Of a DNA stretch of 64,000 bases, positions 27,499 to 36,537 are shown piece after piece. The stretch's first letter is position 1, and every line of letters starts with the position of its first letter. The notes below the pieces were generated by a model. It had not been told where the DNA came from, made no database searches, and was given only the letters and a program-made list of their open reading frames with translations. Origin of the DNA: CAVUAT01 sp963848045 (GTDB lineage: Bacteria; Actinomycetota; Thermoleophilia; Solirubrobacterales; 70-9); NCBI GenBank assembly GCA_963848045.1, contig CAWKCC010000002.1:310001-374000 (forward strand), in the 5' to 3' direction. The position numbers and the translations under genes were made by a program.

Positions 27499-28278
27499 CT
27501 ACTCGCCGGGAGCCGCGGCCTCGGCGACCGCGCTCATCTCCTCCAGAGAGGCGCTGGCGAGCACCCTGACCACGACGGTATCGAGCGCCCTGTAGCGGCT
27601 CAGCGCAGCCTGGGCCTCGCCGGCGTTCTGCGCGGCGACGCCGACGGTGCCCTCGGGCTCGCCGAGGCGGTCGAAGTGGTCTCGGTAGCCCTTGTGAAGG
27701 TCGCGATAGAAGGACTCCTCCTTCACGAGGCGCCGCTCGGCGTCGGTGCCGACCGCGGTGCGGACGTATCCGAACACGGGTGGCGCCGGGCGGCCTGCGC
27801 CGGCGGCGCCGCGCTCGACGTGCTCTCGAGCGTCGGCGGCGAATTCCGGGGTCATCCAGTTGAAGAAGGCGCCGTCGTACTCGGCGCCGGCCAGTGCGCA
27901 CATCTTCGGGCCCATCGAGGCCAGCACCAGCCGAACACCCGGCAGCGCCCCGCGCAGGTCGGCGACGGCGTTGCGCATCGTGGTCAACGGCTTCGACTCG
28001 AATCCGGCGCCGACGCCGAGCCAGAGCCGCTCGCGGTCAAGCTCGAGGCGGTCGATGTCGGCGGCGATCTCAGCCGGGCCATGCCTGTCGAGCGCGATCA
28101 CGCCCACCCCCAGATCTATCGTGCTCGCACCGCGCGCGAAGTCCGAGAGCGTCTCCAGGCCCTTGGCCCCGGGGTGGTCGTTGGACCAGATCGACGCATA
28201 GCCGAGCTCCTGGCAGCGCGCGGCGAGGGGCGAGGCGATCTCGGCGTCGAGCCCGGCTGCGACGCCCAGGCCCCTCAT
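27499..28278 (-). CDS. Luciferase-like (LLM) F420/FMN-dependent oxidoreductase
   Basis: 259 residues of the bacterial luciferase-like fold: GLGVAAGLDAEIASPLAARCQELGYASIWSNDH at the N-terminus, LGVGAGFESKPL in the middle and FGYVRTAVGTD later. It is shorter than many LLM enzymes. Cofactor F420 is usual in actinobacteria but cannot be proven here. The open frame extends upstream to 28440; ATG 28278 is used since it overlaps the rlmD-like stop (ATGA) and opens the first strand. Confidence 0.8.
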   Translation of the reverse strand: MRGLGVAAGLDAEIASPLAARCQELGYASIWSNDHPGAKGLETLSDFARGASTIDLGVGVIALDRHGPAEIAADIDRLELDRERLWLGVGAGFESKPLTTMRNAVADLRGALPGVRLVLASMGPKMCALAGAEYDGAFFNWMTPEFAADAREHVERGAAGAGRPAPPVFGYVRTAVGTDAERRLVKEESFYRDLHKGYRDHFDRLGEPEGTVGVAAQNAGEAQAALSRYRALDTVVVRVLASASLEEMSAVAEAAAPGE

Positions 28279-29627
28279 TCGAGCTCCAGCAGGGCGACGC
28301 ACTCGATGTGCGGGGTCTGGGGGAACATGTCGACCGGCTTCACGCGGCGCAGCGTATAGCCGGCCTCCGCGAGCTGGGCGGCATTGGGCGCGAGCGTGGT
28401 CGGGTTGCAGGATACGTAGACGATGCGGCGCGCGCGGCACTCGATCAGGCGCCTCACGATCTTCGCCGAGAGCCCGGCGCGAGGCGGGTCGACCACGACC
28501 ACGTCGGGGGTACCCGCCTCCTCGAGCAGCGGCCGGATCTGCTTGCGCGCGTCACCGGCGCGAAAGCGGGCATTGGCGATCCCGTTGAGGCGCGCGTTCT
28601 GCTCCGCGTCGGCAATCGCCTCGGGGACGATCTCGATTCCCCATACCTCACCCGCATCTCGCGCCATCGTCAGGCCGAGCGTGCCGATCCCGCAGAACAG
28701 GTCGAAGAGCCGTTGGCCTCCGTCGAGCCCGGCCATCTCGGCCGCGACCCCGTAGAGGCGCTCGGCCATCTCGGTGTTGGTCTGGAAGAAGGCCCGGTGC
28801 GAGATCCGGAAGCGCAGGCCGCAAAGCTCCTCCTCGAGGTGCTCAGGCCCGATCGCCCCGGTTGGGCCGTCGGTGCCGCCGCTGCCGCCCTCGACCACCG
28901 TGTGCAGGTCGACCGGGGGCTTCGGGATCGCCGCGGCCGAGGTCACCAGGCGCGTCTGCATCTGGCCCGTGCGCCGGCCCTCGCGCACCACCAGGTTGCG
29001 CAGCACCCCGGCCCCGGTGCGTCGATCGAACGCGGGCAGCCCCGATTCGCGCGCCCAGCCGCGCAGCTCGTTGCGCCGGGTGTTGTTGGCCTCCGAGGCG
29101 AGCAGGCAGTCCTCGACGTCGACGACCTGGTCCCAGCGGCCGCGCGCGTGGAAGCCCAGCACGGTCTCGCCGTCGCGCTCGCCAAACGAGTACTCGAGCT
29201 TGTTGCGGTAGCGCCACTGCTCGACGGCGGCCTCGATCGGATCGAGCTCGAAGCCGTCGAGGCCGCCGATCCGGCGCAGGGCGTCATCGACCTGCTCGGA
29301 CTTGTGGCGCAGTTGCTCGGCGTAGGGCAGGCCCTGCCAGGGTGCGCCTGGGCAGGGTTCGCCGCCGTGCTCGCAGCGGTTGGGCACCCGCGTGGCGCTG
29401 GGGCGCACCATCTCGACCACGCTGGCCTCGGCGTAGCTGCGTTTGCTCTTGGTCACCGCAGCCCGGACGGTGTCGCCCGGCAGCCCGCCGCTGACGAAGA
29501 TCACATAGCCGTTGCGTTTCGCGACCCCCCGCCCGCCGTGAGCGAGGGACTCGATCTCGAGCTTCAGCTCCTCGCGTGGCCGCGGCCGTGGGGTGGTGAC
29601 CGCGGCAGCCTGCTCTGCGCCCTGCAT
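28275..29627 (-). CDS. TrmA/RlmD-family uracil-C5 RNA methyltransferase
   Basis: 450 residues. It has a TRAM domain (about 18-75, KLEIESLAHGGRGVAKRNGYVIFV), the SAM site FDLFCGIGTLGL, DPPRAGLS, and the catalytic-cysteine motif VYVSCNPTTLAPN. It methylates a uracil in rRNA or tRNA. The iron-sulfur motif is incomplete: CEHGGEPCPGA has two cysteines, but the third position is Ala, so the cluster may be absent. The LLM gene follows with a 4-bp overlap. Confidence 0.88.
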   Translation of the reverse strand: MQGAEQAAAVTTPRPRPREELKLEIESLAHGGRGVAKRNGYVIFVSGGLPGDTVRAAVTKSKRSYAEASVVEMVRPSATRVPNRCEHGGEPCPGAPWQGLPYAEQLRHKSEQVDDALRRIGGLDGFELDPIEAAVEQWRYRNKLEYSFGERDGETVLGFHARGRWDQVVDVEDCLLASEANNTRRNELRGWARESGLPAFDRRTGAGVLRNLVVREGRRTGQMQTRLVTSAAAIPKPPVDLHTVVEGGSGGTDGPTGAIGPEHLEEELCGLRFRISHRAFFQTNTEMAERLYGVAAEMAGLDGGQRLFDLFCGIGTLGLTMARDAGEVWGIEIVPEAIADAEQNARLNGIANARFRAGDARKQIRPLLEEAGTPDVVVVDPPRAGLSAKIVRRLIECRARRIVYVSCNPTTLAPNAAQLAEAGYTLRRVKPVDMFPQTPHIECVALLELE

Positions 29628-29705
29628 GGTCGTGAGGCTAGCGGCGCGTTGATGCCGCTAGGATCTTCACGCATTTTCCGAAGACATTCGAGCAGGAGGT
29701 CAAGT

Positions 29706-30047
29706 GTGGAATCCAGCGGAAGCGGCAGCGAAAGCAGCGTCAGCGCGAACCTTCAGAAGGCGATGGAGGATCTGCGGGCGGCCGGCGAGAAGGCGACCGG
29801 CGAGGTGCGCACGAACATCGACGATGCGGTCGAGAGGCTGCGTGAGGCCTCCAGCGATGCCTCCGCGCGGGCCAGTGACCAGGTGGCGGATTGGCGAAGC
29901 ACGCTCGAGGAAGCCGCCGAGGATCTTCGCAAGGAGTTCGGTCTGATGGCGGTGCGGGCCCAGGACTCGCTGGAGTCCATCGACGAGATCGACAAGGAGC
30001 TCGACGAGCGTCGCAAGAGCCTGGGCGGCGAGGGCTCTTCTAGCTGA
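29706..30047 (+). CDS. Small helical protein of unknown function
   Basis: 113 residues, almost all predicted alpha-helix and rich in Ala, Glu, Arg and Ser (AMEDLRAAGEKATGEVRTNIDDAVERLREASSD...). It resembles phasin-like or apolipoprotein-like amphipathic coils but I cannot name it. GTG 29706 has AGGAGG with 6-nt spacing. The neighbour on the other strand is also a helical phasin-like protein, and their 3' ends overlap by 8 bp. Confidence 0.65.
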   Translation: MESSGSGSESSVSANLQKAMEDLRAAGEKATGEVRTNIDDAVERLREASSDASARASDQVADWRSTLEEAAEDLRKEFGLMAVRAQDSLESIDEIDKELDERRKSLGGEGSSS

Positions 30048-30678
30048 GCCTGCGGTCCAAGGCGCGCAAGACCCCCTTGCGCGCCTTGTGGCTCTGCTCG
30101 TAGCTGCGCACCTTGCGCAGCTGGCTCAAGCTCAACTCGTCGAGCCGTGCCTCGATCTGGGGGACCGAGAGCTGATCGTAGGCGCTGATCGGGAAGCCGG
30201 GACCGCGTGCGCGGTCGCGCACGCGGTCGGCGCCGGCCAGCGGCTTCTTGGCCGCGCCGGTCACGCGCTTTCGCGCTTCCGTAGTGCGGCCTCCGGCCTC
30301 GCGGCGGGCGCGCTCGGTGGCATCGTCGAGCTCGCGGCGAGCCCGCCCGGCTGCCTTGCCCGCGGTGCGCCGTGGCTGTGAGGCTGCCTGGGCGCCGCTC
30401 TGGCGCAGCTGAGCCAGCACGGTATCGAGCTGGCCCATGACGTCCTCAGCCTGGGCGCGCCCGCGGGTGAGGAGGCGACCGACGAGCTCCTCGGCGTCGC
30501 CGCGGGTCATGCGCCCCCGCTTGACCGCGTCGTCAACGACCTCCTGCAGTCGCTCGCGCGAGATGGTCACGCTCTTGTCCAGAGCGTCGCGGAGAGCCTG
30601 CACGCTCTGTTCCGCGCGGGAGCCGAGCGCCCCCGCGCTTCCCGATGCGCGCTGCCGAGCTGTGGGCTTCCTGGCCAT
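30040..30678 (-). CDS. Phasin-like helical protein
   Basis: 212 residues. An N-terminal helical region (QSVQALRDALDKSVTISRERLQEVVDDAVKRGRMTRGDAEELVGRLL) resembles PHA-granule regulators of the PhaI/phasin type. A long Arg/Ala-rich linker follows, then a short C-terminal module (YDQLSVPQIEARLDELSLSQLRKVRSYEQSHKARKGVL) that looks like a small DNA/RNA-binding or Rho-N-like helix pair. Function is not established. Confidence 0.6.
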   Translation of the reverse strand: MARKPTARQRASGSAGALGSRAEQSVQALRDALDKSVTISRERLQEVVDDAVKRGRMTRGDAEELVGRLLTRGRAQAEDVMGQLDTVLAQLRQSGAQAASQPRRTAGKAAGRARRELDDATERARREAGGRTTEARKRVTGAAKKPLAGADRVRDRARGPGFPISAYDQLSVPQIEARLDELSLSQLRKVRSYEQSHKARKGVLRALDRRLS

Positions 30679-30691
30679 CCTCCGGGCCAGT

Positions 30692-31513
30692 CTAACCCTG
30701 CTTCTCGGGCGGCCAGATCACGTCCAGCTCCACCGGCGCGTGGTCGGAGAGGCGCAGCGCGAGACCATCCTCCTCCAGCTCTCGCGCCTCGGGAGGCCAG
30801 GATCGGGGCGGCCCCGAAACCTCCAGCCCCCGCACCAGGAGATGGTCGATCGAATCCTCGGCGGTGACGCCGGTGAGGCCGTGACGCCTTTCGAGCTGCT
30901 CGAAGACGCCGCTCTTGTAGGGCCGCACGTTGAAGTCCCCGCCGAACACGAGCGGGGCGTCGCCGGCCCACTTGACCGCGTGGTCGGCCGCGAAGACCAA
31001 CTCCTCCTCGGCCAGCGGGGGCGAGGTGCTCGCGTGCAGGTTCGCCACGCAGAGGCCCACCCCAAGCCGGACGAAGGCCATCGTGCGGGACTCGGGGCGC
31101 CGCCGGCGGATCGTCAGCTCCCTGCTCTCGGAGATGCCGCCGGCCGGGGGCCTCGCCAGGATCAGGTTGGAGCCTCCCTCTGACGAGCCGATCAGATCCG
31201 GCCAGCCGCGCGCGATCGCCCAGCTCAAACGCGCCAGCCAGTTGCGGGAGGTCTTGACCATGAACGCCTCGGCACCGCACTCGCGGGAGAAGCCGGGCCT
31301 CCATCGCGGCGGGCACTCCTGAAGCAGCGCCACATCCCAGCGGGCCGAGCAGAGCATGTCAGTGAATTCGCGCCAGAGGTCGCGGTTGACCTGGACGTGC
31401 GTCTCGTTGCGTTCGGTGCGCCGGGTCCACTCGGCGCGCCTCGTGTAGAGGCTGCGGTCGGGGGGGCCGTCGCGGCCGTGGAAGATGTTCCAGCTGAGAA
31501 CGTTGATCGGCAT
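30692..31513 (-). CDS. Endonuclease/exonuclease/phosphatase-family protein
   Basis: 273 residues, no signal peptide. The EEP landmarks are INVLSWNIFHGRDG, WDVALLQECPP (metal Glu), VANLHAS, VFGGDFNVRP and SIDHLL / LRLSDHAPV (catalytic Asp/His). The substrate is open: DNA, RNA or a phosphoester. It is divergent from argF. Confidence 0.8.
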   Translation of the reverse strand: MPINVLSWNIFHGRDGPPDRSLYTRRAEWTRRTERNETHVQVNRDLWREFTDMLCSARWDVALLQECPPRWRPGFSRECGAEAFMVKTSRNWLARLSWAIARGWPDLIGSSEGGSNLILARPPAGGISESRELTIRRRRPESRTMAFVRLGVGLCVANLHASTSPPLAEEELVFAADHAVKWAGDAPLVFGGDFNVRPYKSGVFEQLERRHGLTGVTAEDSIDHLLVRGLEVSGPPRSWPPEARELEEDGLALRLSDHAPVELDVIWPPEKQG

Positions 31514-31603
31514 CAGCGTTGTCTATCGCGTCCTGCGCTCTCGGCGACTGCTGGGCGGAGGCCTGCTGCGGAGCGATCCTCCATCCCTAGTATCGGCGCC
31601 CTC

Positions 31604-32506
31604 ATGCCGAGGACGCTCCAGGACCCTCCCGTCACCCATTTTCTCACCGGGGAAGAGCTCGATCGTGCCGGGCTGGAAGCGTTGCTCGATCGCGCTGCGG
31701 AGCTGAAGGCCGGCCGCGAGCACTCCGATGCCGCCGACGCCTTGGCCGACCGCTCTGTCGCCCTCGTCTTCGAGCAGCCCTCGACCCGCACCAGGGTCTC
31801 CTTCGAGGTCGGGGTCGCCGAGCTCGGCGGCACCCCGATCGTGCTGCGCGGCGACGAGCTGCAACTGACGCGCGGGGAGTCGATCGCCGACACGGGCCGG
31901 GTGCTGTCCCGCTACGTGCAGGCGATGGTGATCCGCTCCAACTCGCACGAGGCCGTGGCCGAGCTCGCCGAGGCGGCCGAGGTGCCGGTCATCAACGCGC
32001 TGACGCCGCTTCATCACCCCTGCCAGGCACTTGCCGACCTACTCACGCTGCGCGAGAGATTCGGGTCGCTCGCCGGACTGCGGCTCGCCTATGTGGGCGA
32101 CGGCAACAACTGCGCCCGCTCGCTGGCCATCCTGGGCCGCACCGCCGGCGTCCAGGTGGTGATAGCGGCTCCGCGGGGCTACGGGATCGAGGAGGGGCTG
32201 GCGGAGCAGACCGATGATCCGCGCGTCGCCGCGGCGGGCGCCGACGCCGTCTACACCGACGTCTGGGTGAGCATGGGCGATGAGGCCGAGGCAGAGCGCC
32301 GGCGCGCGGACCTCGCGCCCTTCCAGCTCAACGAGGAGCTGCTCGACGCCGCCTCGGATCGCGCCATCGCGATGCATTGCCTGCCCGCTCACCCCGGCGA
32401 GGAGATCACCGAGGGGGTCCTCTACGGAGAGCGTTCCGTCGTCTGGGACCAGGCCGAGAACCGGTTGCATGTGCAGAAGGCGCTGCTCGAACAGCTGCTG
32501 AGCTGA
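31604..32506 (+). CDS. argF: Ornithine carbamoyltransferase
   Basis: 300 residues. It makes citrulline from ornithine and carbamoyl phosphate. The carbamoyl-phosphate loop FEQPSTRTRVSFE, the HPCQALADLLT segment and the ornithine-site MHCLPAHPGEEI are all present, so aspartate transcarbamylase is excluded. ATG 31604 is preferred over the longer frame because TAGTAT lies 10 nt upstream. No other arg genes are in the window. Confidence 0.96.
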   Translation: MPRTLQDPPVTHFLTGEELDRAGLEALLDRAAELKAGREHSDAADALADRSVALVFEQPSTRTRVSFEVGVAELGGTPIVLRGDELQLTRGESIADTGRVLSRYVQAMVIRSNSHEAVAELAEAAEVPVINALTPLHHPCQALADLLTLRERFGSLAGLRLAYVGDGNNCARSLAILGRTAGVQVVIAAPRGYGIEEGLAEQTDDPRVAAAGADAVYTDVWVSMGDEAEAERRRADLAPFQLNEELLDAASDRAIAMHCLPAHPGEEITEGVLYGERSVVWDQAENRLHVQKALLEQLLS

Positions 32507-32565
32507 GCTCCCGCCCCGCCGAGGCCGCCGCTGAGCCTCCAGGACCGTTCGTACACTGCGCCGCA

Positions 32566-32638
32566 GGCCCCGTGGTCTAGTGGTAATGATGCCGGCTTTT
32601 CAAGCCGAGCGACGCCGGTTCGAATCCGGTCGGGGCTA
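32566..32638 (+). tRNA. tRNA-Glu (anticodon UUC)
   Basis: A 73-nt cloverleaf: acceptor GGCCCCG/CGGGGCT, anticodon stem CCGGC/GCCGA-type with the loop reading CTTTTCAAG (anticodon TTC), T-arm GCCGG-TTCGAAT-CCGGT. The discriminator base is A; CCA is not encoded. Confidence 0.95.
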
Positions 32639-32750
32639 CCTCCGCTCGCCGCCCCGTGTCCAGCCCCGATCTCGCCGCGAGCGGGCGGGCTGCTCCGCTG
32701 GGGGCGAGACCGGCGCGGCCACCGGCGCCGGACACTACGCTCTTGGCGAA

Positions 32751-33512
32751 GTGCAGCCTGAGATCGACCTCGGACCGCTGACCCTGCAGACCTTCGGGCT
32801 CTGCTTCGCCCTGGCCTTCGTGGTCGGGGGGGCGGTGGTCTGGAAGCGCCTGGGCGAGCTGGGCAAGCCCCAGGACTGGGCCTACGAGGCCCTCTTCTCG
32901 GCGCTGGTGGGAGGGCTGATCGGGGCGCGCCTGGACTATGTGATCCAGAACTTCGACCAGGTCTCAGACGATCTCTTCGGCAACATCCTCACGGGCTCGG
33001 GGCTGGTCTGGTTCGGGGGCCTGGTCGGCGGCACGATCGCGGTCGTGCTCTGGGCCTGGTACCGGGGCTTCCTCGGCACCACGCTGCTCGACGTGGCCGC
33101 GCCCGCGCTGGCGATCGGCTACGCGGTCGGACGCATAGGCTGCCAGCTCGCCGGCGACGGCGACTACGGCACGGCCTGGGACGGGCCATGGGCGATGGCC
33201 TACCCCGACGGCACGGTGCCGACCACCGATCAGGTGCACCCCACGCCGGTGTATGAGACGCTGGTCATGGCCGGAGTCGGCTATCTCCTTTGGCGCCTGC
33301 GCTTCAGGCTCACCGGTGGCCTCCTGTTCGCGCTCTACCTGCTGCTGGCGGGACTCGAGCGCTTCATGGTCGAGTTCATCCGGCGCAACGCGGACGTCGC
33401 CCTCGGCCTCACCCAGGCTCAGTTGATCAGCCTCGCGATGATCATCGCGGGCGCGACCTGGCTGGCGCTCGGGCTGGGGCGCCCGCGCGGCGCCGAGCTC
33501 AGACGGACCTGA
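32751..33512 (+). CDS. lgt: Prolipoprotein diacylglyceryl transferase
   Basis: 253 residues with about seven membrane helices. The Lgt signature GRIGCQLAGDGDYG is present (the canonical form is GRxGNFxNxExxG), as are the LVWFGGLVGG segment, the HPTPVYE motif and the C-terminal RFMVEFIR. It moves diacylglycerol from phosphatidylglycerol to the lipobox cysteine of prolipoproteins. The frame is open from 32580 through the tRNA-Glu, so the start must be later; GTG 32751 is 9 nt after TACGCT. Confidence 0.93.
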   Translation: MQPEIDLGPLTLQTFGLCFALAFVVGGAVVWKRLGELGKPQDWAYEALFSALVGGLIGARLDYVIQNFDQVSDDLFGNILTGSGLVWFGGLVGGTIAVVLWAWYRGFLGTTLLDVAAPALAIGYAVGRIGCQLAGDGDYGTAWDGPWAMAYPDGTVPTTDQVHPTPVYETLVMAGVGYLLWRLRFRLTGGLLFALYLLLAGLERFMVEFIRRNADVALGLTQAQLISLAMIIAGATWLALGLGRPRGAELRRT

Positions 33513-34251
33513 GCAGGCCGCCGTCGAGCGGGATCACGGTTCCCGTCAGATAGGCGGCGCGCTCGGAGCAAAGGAAGGCGACCAGGTCGCCGTATTCCTC
33601 GGGAGTCCCCAGGCGCTCAGCGGGCACGTTCTCTCTCGCGCGCTCGATCGCGGTTTCGATCGAGCCGTGCAGGGCCCCGAGCCGGTCGGTCGCGATGCGG
33701 CCCGTTGCGACGGTGTTGACGGTGATCCCCGCGGCGGCCAGCTCGGTGGCCAGCGTCTTGAACAGGCCCACCGTCGCCATCCGGTGCACGTTGGAGAGCG
33801 CCAGACCCGCGATCGGCTCCTTGACCGAGGTCGATGCGACGTTGACGATCCGGCCCCACCGCCGCTCTCGCATCCCGGGGACCACCGCCTCGACCAGCGC
33901 GCGCGGCGCCTGCACGAGCGACCGGTAGGCGGCCTCCCACTCCTCGCGGGGGCCCTCCAGCGCGCCTCCCGGTGGCGGGCCGCCGGTGTTGGTGACCAGG
34001 ATGTCGATCGGCCCGAGCAGCTCCGCTACCTCGGCGGGAAGCGCCGACATGCGGTCCAGGTCGCCGGTGTCGGCCGGCAGCGCCACGGGCTCGCCGGCGA
34101 GCGTCGCCGCCGCTTCCGAGATCGCCTCGGCCGAGCGCGAGGAGACCGCGACCCTGGCGCCCTCGCGCGCCAGGGCCTGGGCGACGCCGAGGCCGATTCC
34201 CCTGCTCGCGCCCATCACGAGGGCGACCTTCCCCTCGATCCCGAGGTCCAC
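33499..34251 (-). CDS. Short-chain dehydrogenase/reductase with altered catalytic motif
   Basis: 250 residues. The Rossmann loop GASRGIGLG and the NTGG segment (for NNAG) place it in the SDR family. The catalytic YxxxK is absent: at its place the sequence reads SNVHR. Such 'divergent' SDRs exist, and their activity is uncertain. The C-terminus has the usual ITVNTVATG and LTGTVIPLDGG segments. The start is GTG; the gene lies 1 bp downstream of the next small membrane protein gene on the minus strand. Confidence 0.82.
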   Translation of the reverse strand: MDLGIEGKVALVMGASRGIGLGVAQALAREGARVAVSSRSAEAISEAAATLAGEPVALPADTGDLDRMSALPAEVAELLGPIDILVTNTGGPPPGGALEGPREEWEAAYRSLVQAPRALVEAVVPGMRERRWGRIVNVASTSVKEPIAGLALSNVHRMATVGLFKTLATELAAAGITVNTVATGRIATDRLGALHGSIETAIERARENVPAERLGTPEEYGDLVAFLCSERAAYLTGTVIPLDGGLLRSV

Positions 34252-34252
34252 G

Positions 34253-34603
34253 CTAGCCTGCGCCTCCGCCCTGCATCAGGGCAATCTTCCCACGGTTTGC
34301 GAGTCTCGCGCACCAGAGCGCGAACAGCGCGATCGCGACCAGCACGCCGAGCCAGTGCAATCCGGCGATCACCGCCAATCCGCTCGGGACGCCGGCGAGA
34401 GCAGCACCCAGCATCACCGGGCCCGGCGCCAGTCGCAGCACGCTCGCGGTCAGCCCCGAGCAGGCCAGCCAGGCCGCTGGTCCTGCGATCCAGCCCCAGT
34501 CCTCGAAGAAGGAATGCGGCAGCGCAAGCCCCAGGACCAGCGAGAGGACCGTCACCGCCGCCATCTGCAGCAAGGCCGAGCGCCACAGAACGGACCGATC
34601 CAC
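34253..34603 (-). CDS. Small four-helix membrane protein
   Basis: 116 residues with four hydrophobic segments (about 10-28, 38-55, 60-82, 84-104). I do not recognise a family. It is directly upstream of the SDR gene, so the two probably share a transcript. The 225 bp between its GTG start and tRNA-Val hold no convincing gene; a short minus-strand frame (about 34608-34733) shows no recognisable motif. Confidence 0.55.
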   Translation of the reverse strand: MDRSVLWRSALLQMAAVTVLSLVLGLALPHSFFEDWGWIAGPAAWLACSGLTASVLRLAPGPVMLGAALAGVPSGLAVIAGLHWLGVLVAIALFALWCARLANRGKIALMQGGGAG

Positions 34604-34828
34604 GGCTCAGTCCCCGGTCGGCTTCGCCGCGGGGGCCGCGTCGCCGGCCGGGCCGGCGCCCGACGCGCCACCACGCCAGAACGCGGCGCGGGCCATGAGC
34701 TCGTGGCCGCGTTCGCCGGCCCCGCCGGTCACTGCGAGCGCGAACGGCGGCTGGGAGCCTGTGATCGGGGTCTTCGCGATGCCGGCGACGCTACTGGATC
34801 CAGCAGGGCGGCTAGATTCAGTCGCCCA

Positions 34829-34901
34829 GGGCGGTTAGCTCAGTTGGGAGAGCGCCTCGTTTACACCGAGGAGGTCACTGGTTCGAGCCCGGTACCGCCC
34901 A
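34829..34901 (+). tRNA. tRNA-Val (anticodon UAC)
   Basis: Cloverleaf with acceptor GGGCGGT/ACCGCCC, the D-loop AGCTCAGTTGGGAGAGC, anticodon loop GTTTACACC (anticodon TAC) and T-loop GTTCGAGC. Discriminator A. CCA is not encoded. Confidence 0.95.
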
Positions 34902-34914
34902 TCGTCGCGCCTGC

Positions 34915-36537
34915 TCAGCGCTCTGCTTCGCCGCTGCTGCGCTGGGGCAGCAGGGCACCGGGCCCCTCGAAGCGGCGCGAGCCGGGCCGCTCGCCGGCCT
35001 CGGGCGTCTCGCCGGGGGCGACCGGGGTCATGCGCAGCTCGTGCGCCGCGAAGATCTCGTCGAGATCCTCGCGGGTCAGCGTCTCGCGCTCGAGCGCGTT
35101 GGCGGCGAGGTCGTCGAGGCAGAGGCGGTTGAGCTGCATCAGCCGGCGGGCGCGCGCGTAGGCCATGTGCGCGAGCTCCTGGGCGTTGTGGTCCACCTCG
35201 CGGCGCGTCTTGTCGGAGCGGGAGTAGTCGCCGATCGGCAGAGCCAGCGGTGCGCTGTCGGGCGGCCCCTTCGCGACGGTCATCCCGAACTCGGTGATCA
35301 TCTGCACGCAGATCTGGTGTACGCGCGCGAGGTCGTCGGCGGCCCCGGAGTAGGCCTCGTCGAATACCTCCTCCTCCGCGGCGCGGCCGCCGAGCAGCAT
35401 CACGATCTCGTCGAGCAGGTGCTTTCGCGAGCGCAGGTAGCGGTCCTCCTGGGGCGAGTGGGCGACGAAACCGAGCGCCGGCCCACGGGGGACGATGCTG
35501 AGGATCTCGGGGGGGTCGAGGCCGATCAGATGGCGGCAGAGGGCGTGCCCCGACTCGTGGTAGGCGACGATGCGGCGCTCGGTCTCGTTGAGGCGACGCG
35601 CCTGTTGTGAGCCCACGGACTGGCGCAGTAGGGCCTCGTCGAGATCGTCGCGCTCGATCGCCGAGCGGCCCAGTCTGCCGGCGATGATCGCCGCCTCGTT
35701 GAGGGCGTTGGCGAGCTGCGCTCCGGTCATGCCCGTCGTCTTGCGCGCCACGTCGCGAAGGTCGACGCTTTCAGACAGGGTCTTGCCGCGCGAGTGCGAG
35801 AGCAGGATCTGCTCGCGGCCCTCGCGGTCGGGCGGCGCGACGAGGATCTGGCGATCGAAGCGGCCGGGGCGCAGCAGCGCCTTGTCCAGCTTGTCGACGT
35901 AGTTGGAGGCGGCCAGCACGATCACGGTCCCCGGGTCGCGCTCGAAGCCGTCGAGCTCGACCAGCAGCTGATTCAGTGCCTGCTCGCGCTCTCCGCTGCC
36001 GCCGTCGCCACCGCCTGCGCCTCGGCTGCCGCCCACGGCGTCGAGCTCGTCGATGAAGATCACCGCGCGCCCCGACTTGCGCGCCTCCTTGAACAGGCGC
36101 CGGATGCGCGCAGCGCCGCGGCCGACGAACATCTCGACGAAGCTCGATCCCGAGGCGGCGTAGAAGCTGACCCCGGCATGGCCGGCGACTGCACGGGCGA
36201 GCATCGTCTTGCCGGTGCCGGGCGGACCGTAGAGCAACACCCCGCGGGGGGCCCGGGCGCCCAGCTCGGCGAACCGCTCCGGGTCCTTGAGCCACTCCGC
36301 CACGTCAACCAGCTCCTCCTTGGCCGAGTCCACACCCTGGACTTCGTCCCAGAGCACGGGCTCGGTCTCGCTGGCTTTGACCGTCTCGGGCTTGGTGCTG
36401 CCCATCGTGCTGCGCAGCAGCAGCACGAAGACCACCAGCAGGCCAGCGGAGAAGAAGACCCCGAACACGGGATACCACTCGAAGAAGAAATCGCTGACCG
36501 AGGCGAGCTGAAGGATTGTCGCTGTGATCGTCGTCAT
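34915..36537 (-). CDS. ftsH: ATP-dependent zinc metalloprotease, FtsH-type
   Basis: 540 residues. One visible membrane segment (about 18-42), then the AAA domain with GPPGTGKT (about 105-112), VIFIDELDAVG and the second-region-of-homology segment ALLRPGRFDRQI, and a peptidase domain with the zinc motif HESGH and later zinc-ligand region. The usual extracytoplasmic domain between two N-terminal helices is nearly absent, so this is a short FtsH form. It degrades membrane and regulatory proteins. The frame is open to 36579, but ATG 36537 fits the start of the membrane segment better. Confidence 0.9.
   Translation of the reverse strand: MTTITATILQLASVSDFFFEWYPVFGVFFSAGLLVVFVLLLRSTMGSTKPETVKASETEPVLWDEVQGVDSAKEELVDVAEWLKDPERFAELGARAPRGVLLYGPPGTGKTMLARAVAGHAGVSFYAASGSSFVEMFVGRGAARIRRLFKEARKSGRAVIFIDELDAVGGSRGAGGGDGGSGEREQALNQLLVELDGFERDPGTVIVLAASNYVDKLDKALLRPGRFDRQILVAPPDREGREQILLSHSRGKTLSESVDLRDVARKTTGMTGAQLANALNEAAIIAGRLGRSAIERDDLDEALLRQSVGSQQARRLNETERRIVAYHESGHALCRHLIGLDPPEILSIVPRGPALGFVAHSPQEDRYLRSRKHLLDEIVMLLGGRAAEEEVFDEAYSGAADDLARVHQICVQMITEFGMTVAKGPPDSAPLALPIGDYSRSDKTRREVDHNAQELAHMAYARARRLMQLNRLCLDDLAANALERETLTREDLDEIFAAHELRMTPVAPGETPEAGERPGSRRFEGPGALLPQRSSGEAER

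Noticed and set aside
34604..34828. Possible short protein on the minus strand between the small membrane gene and tRNA-Val
   Set aside because: The frame has only a late GTG, is Gly/Ala/Pro-rich and has no recognisable feature.
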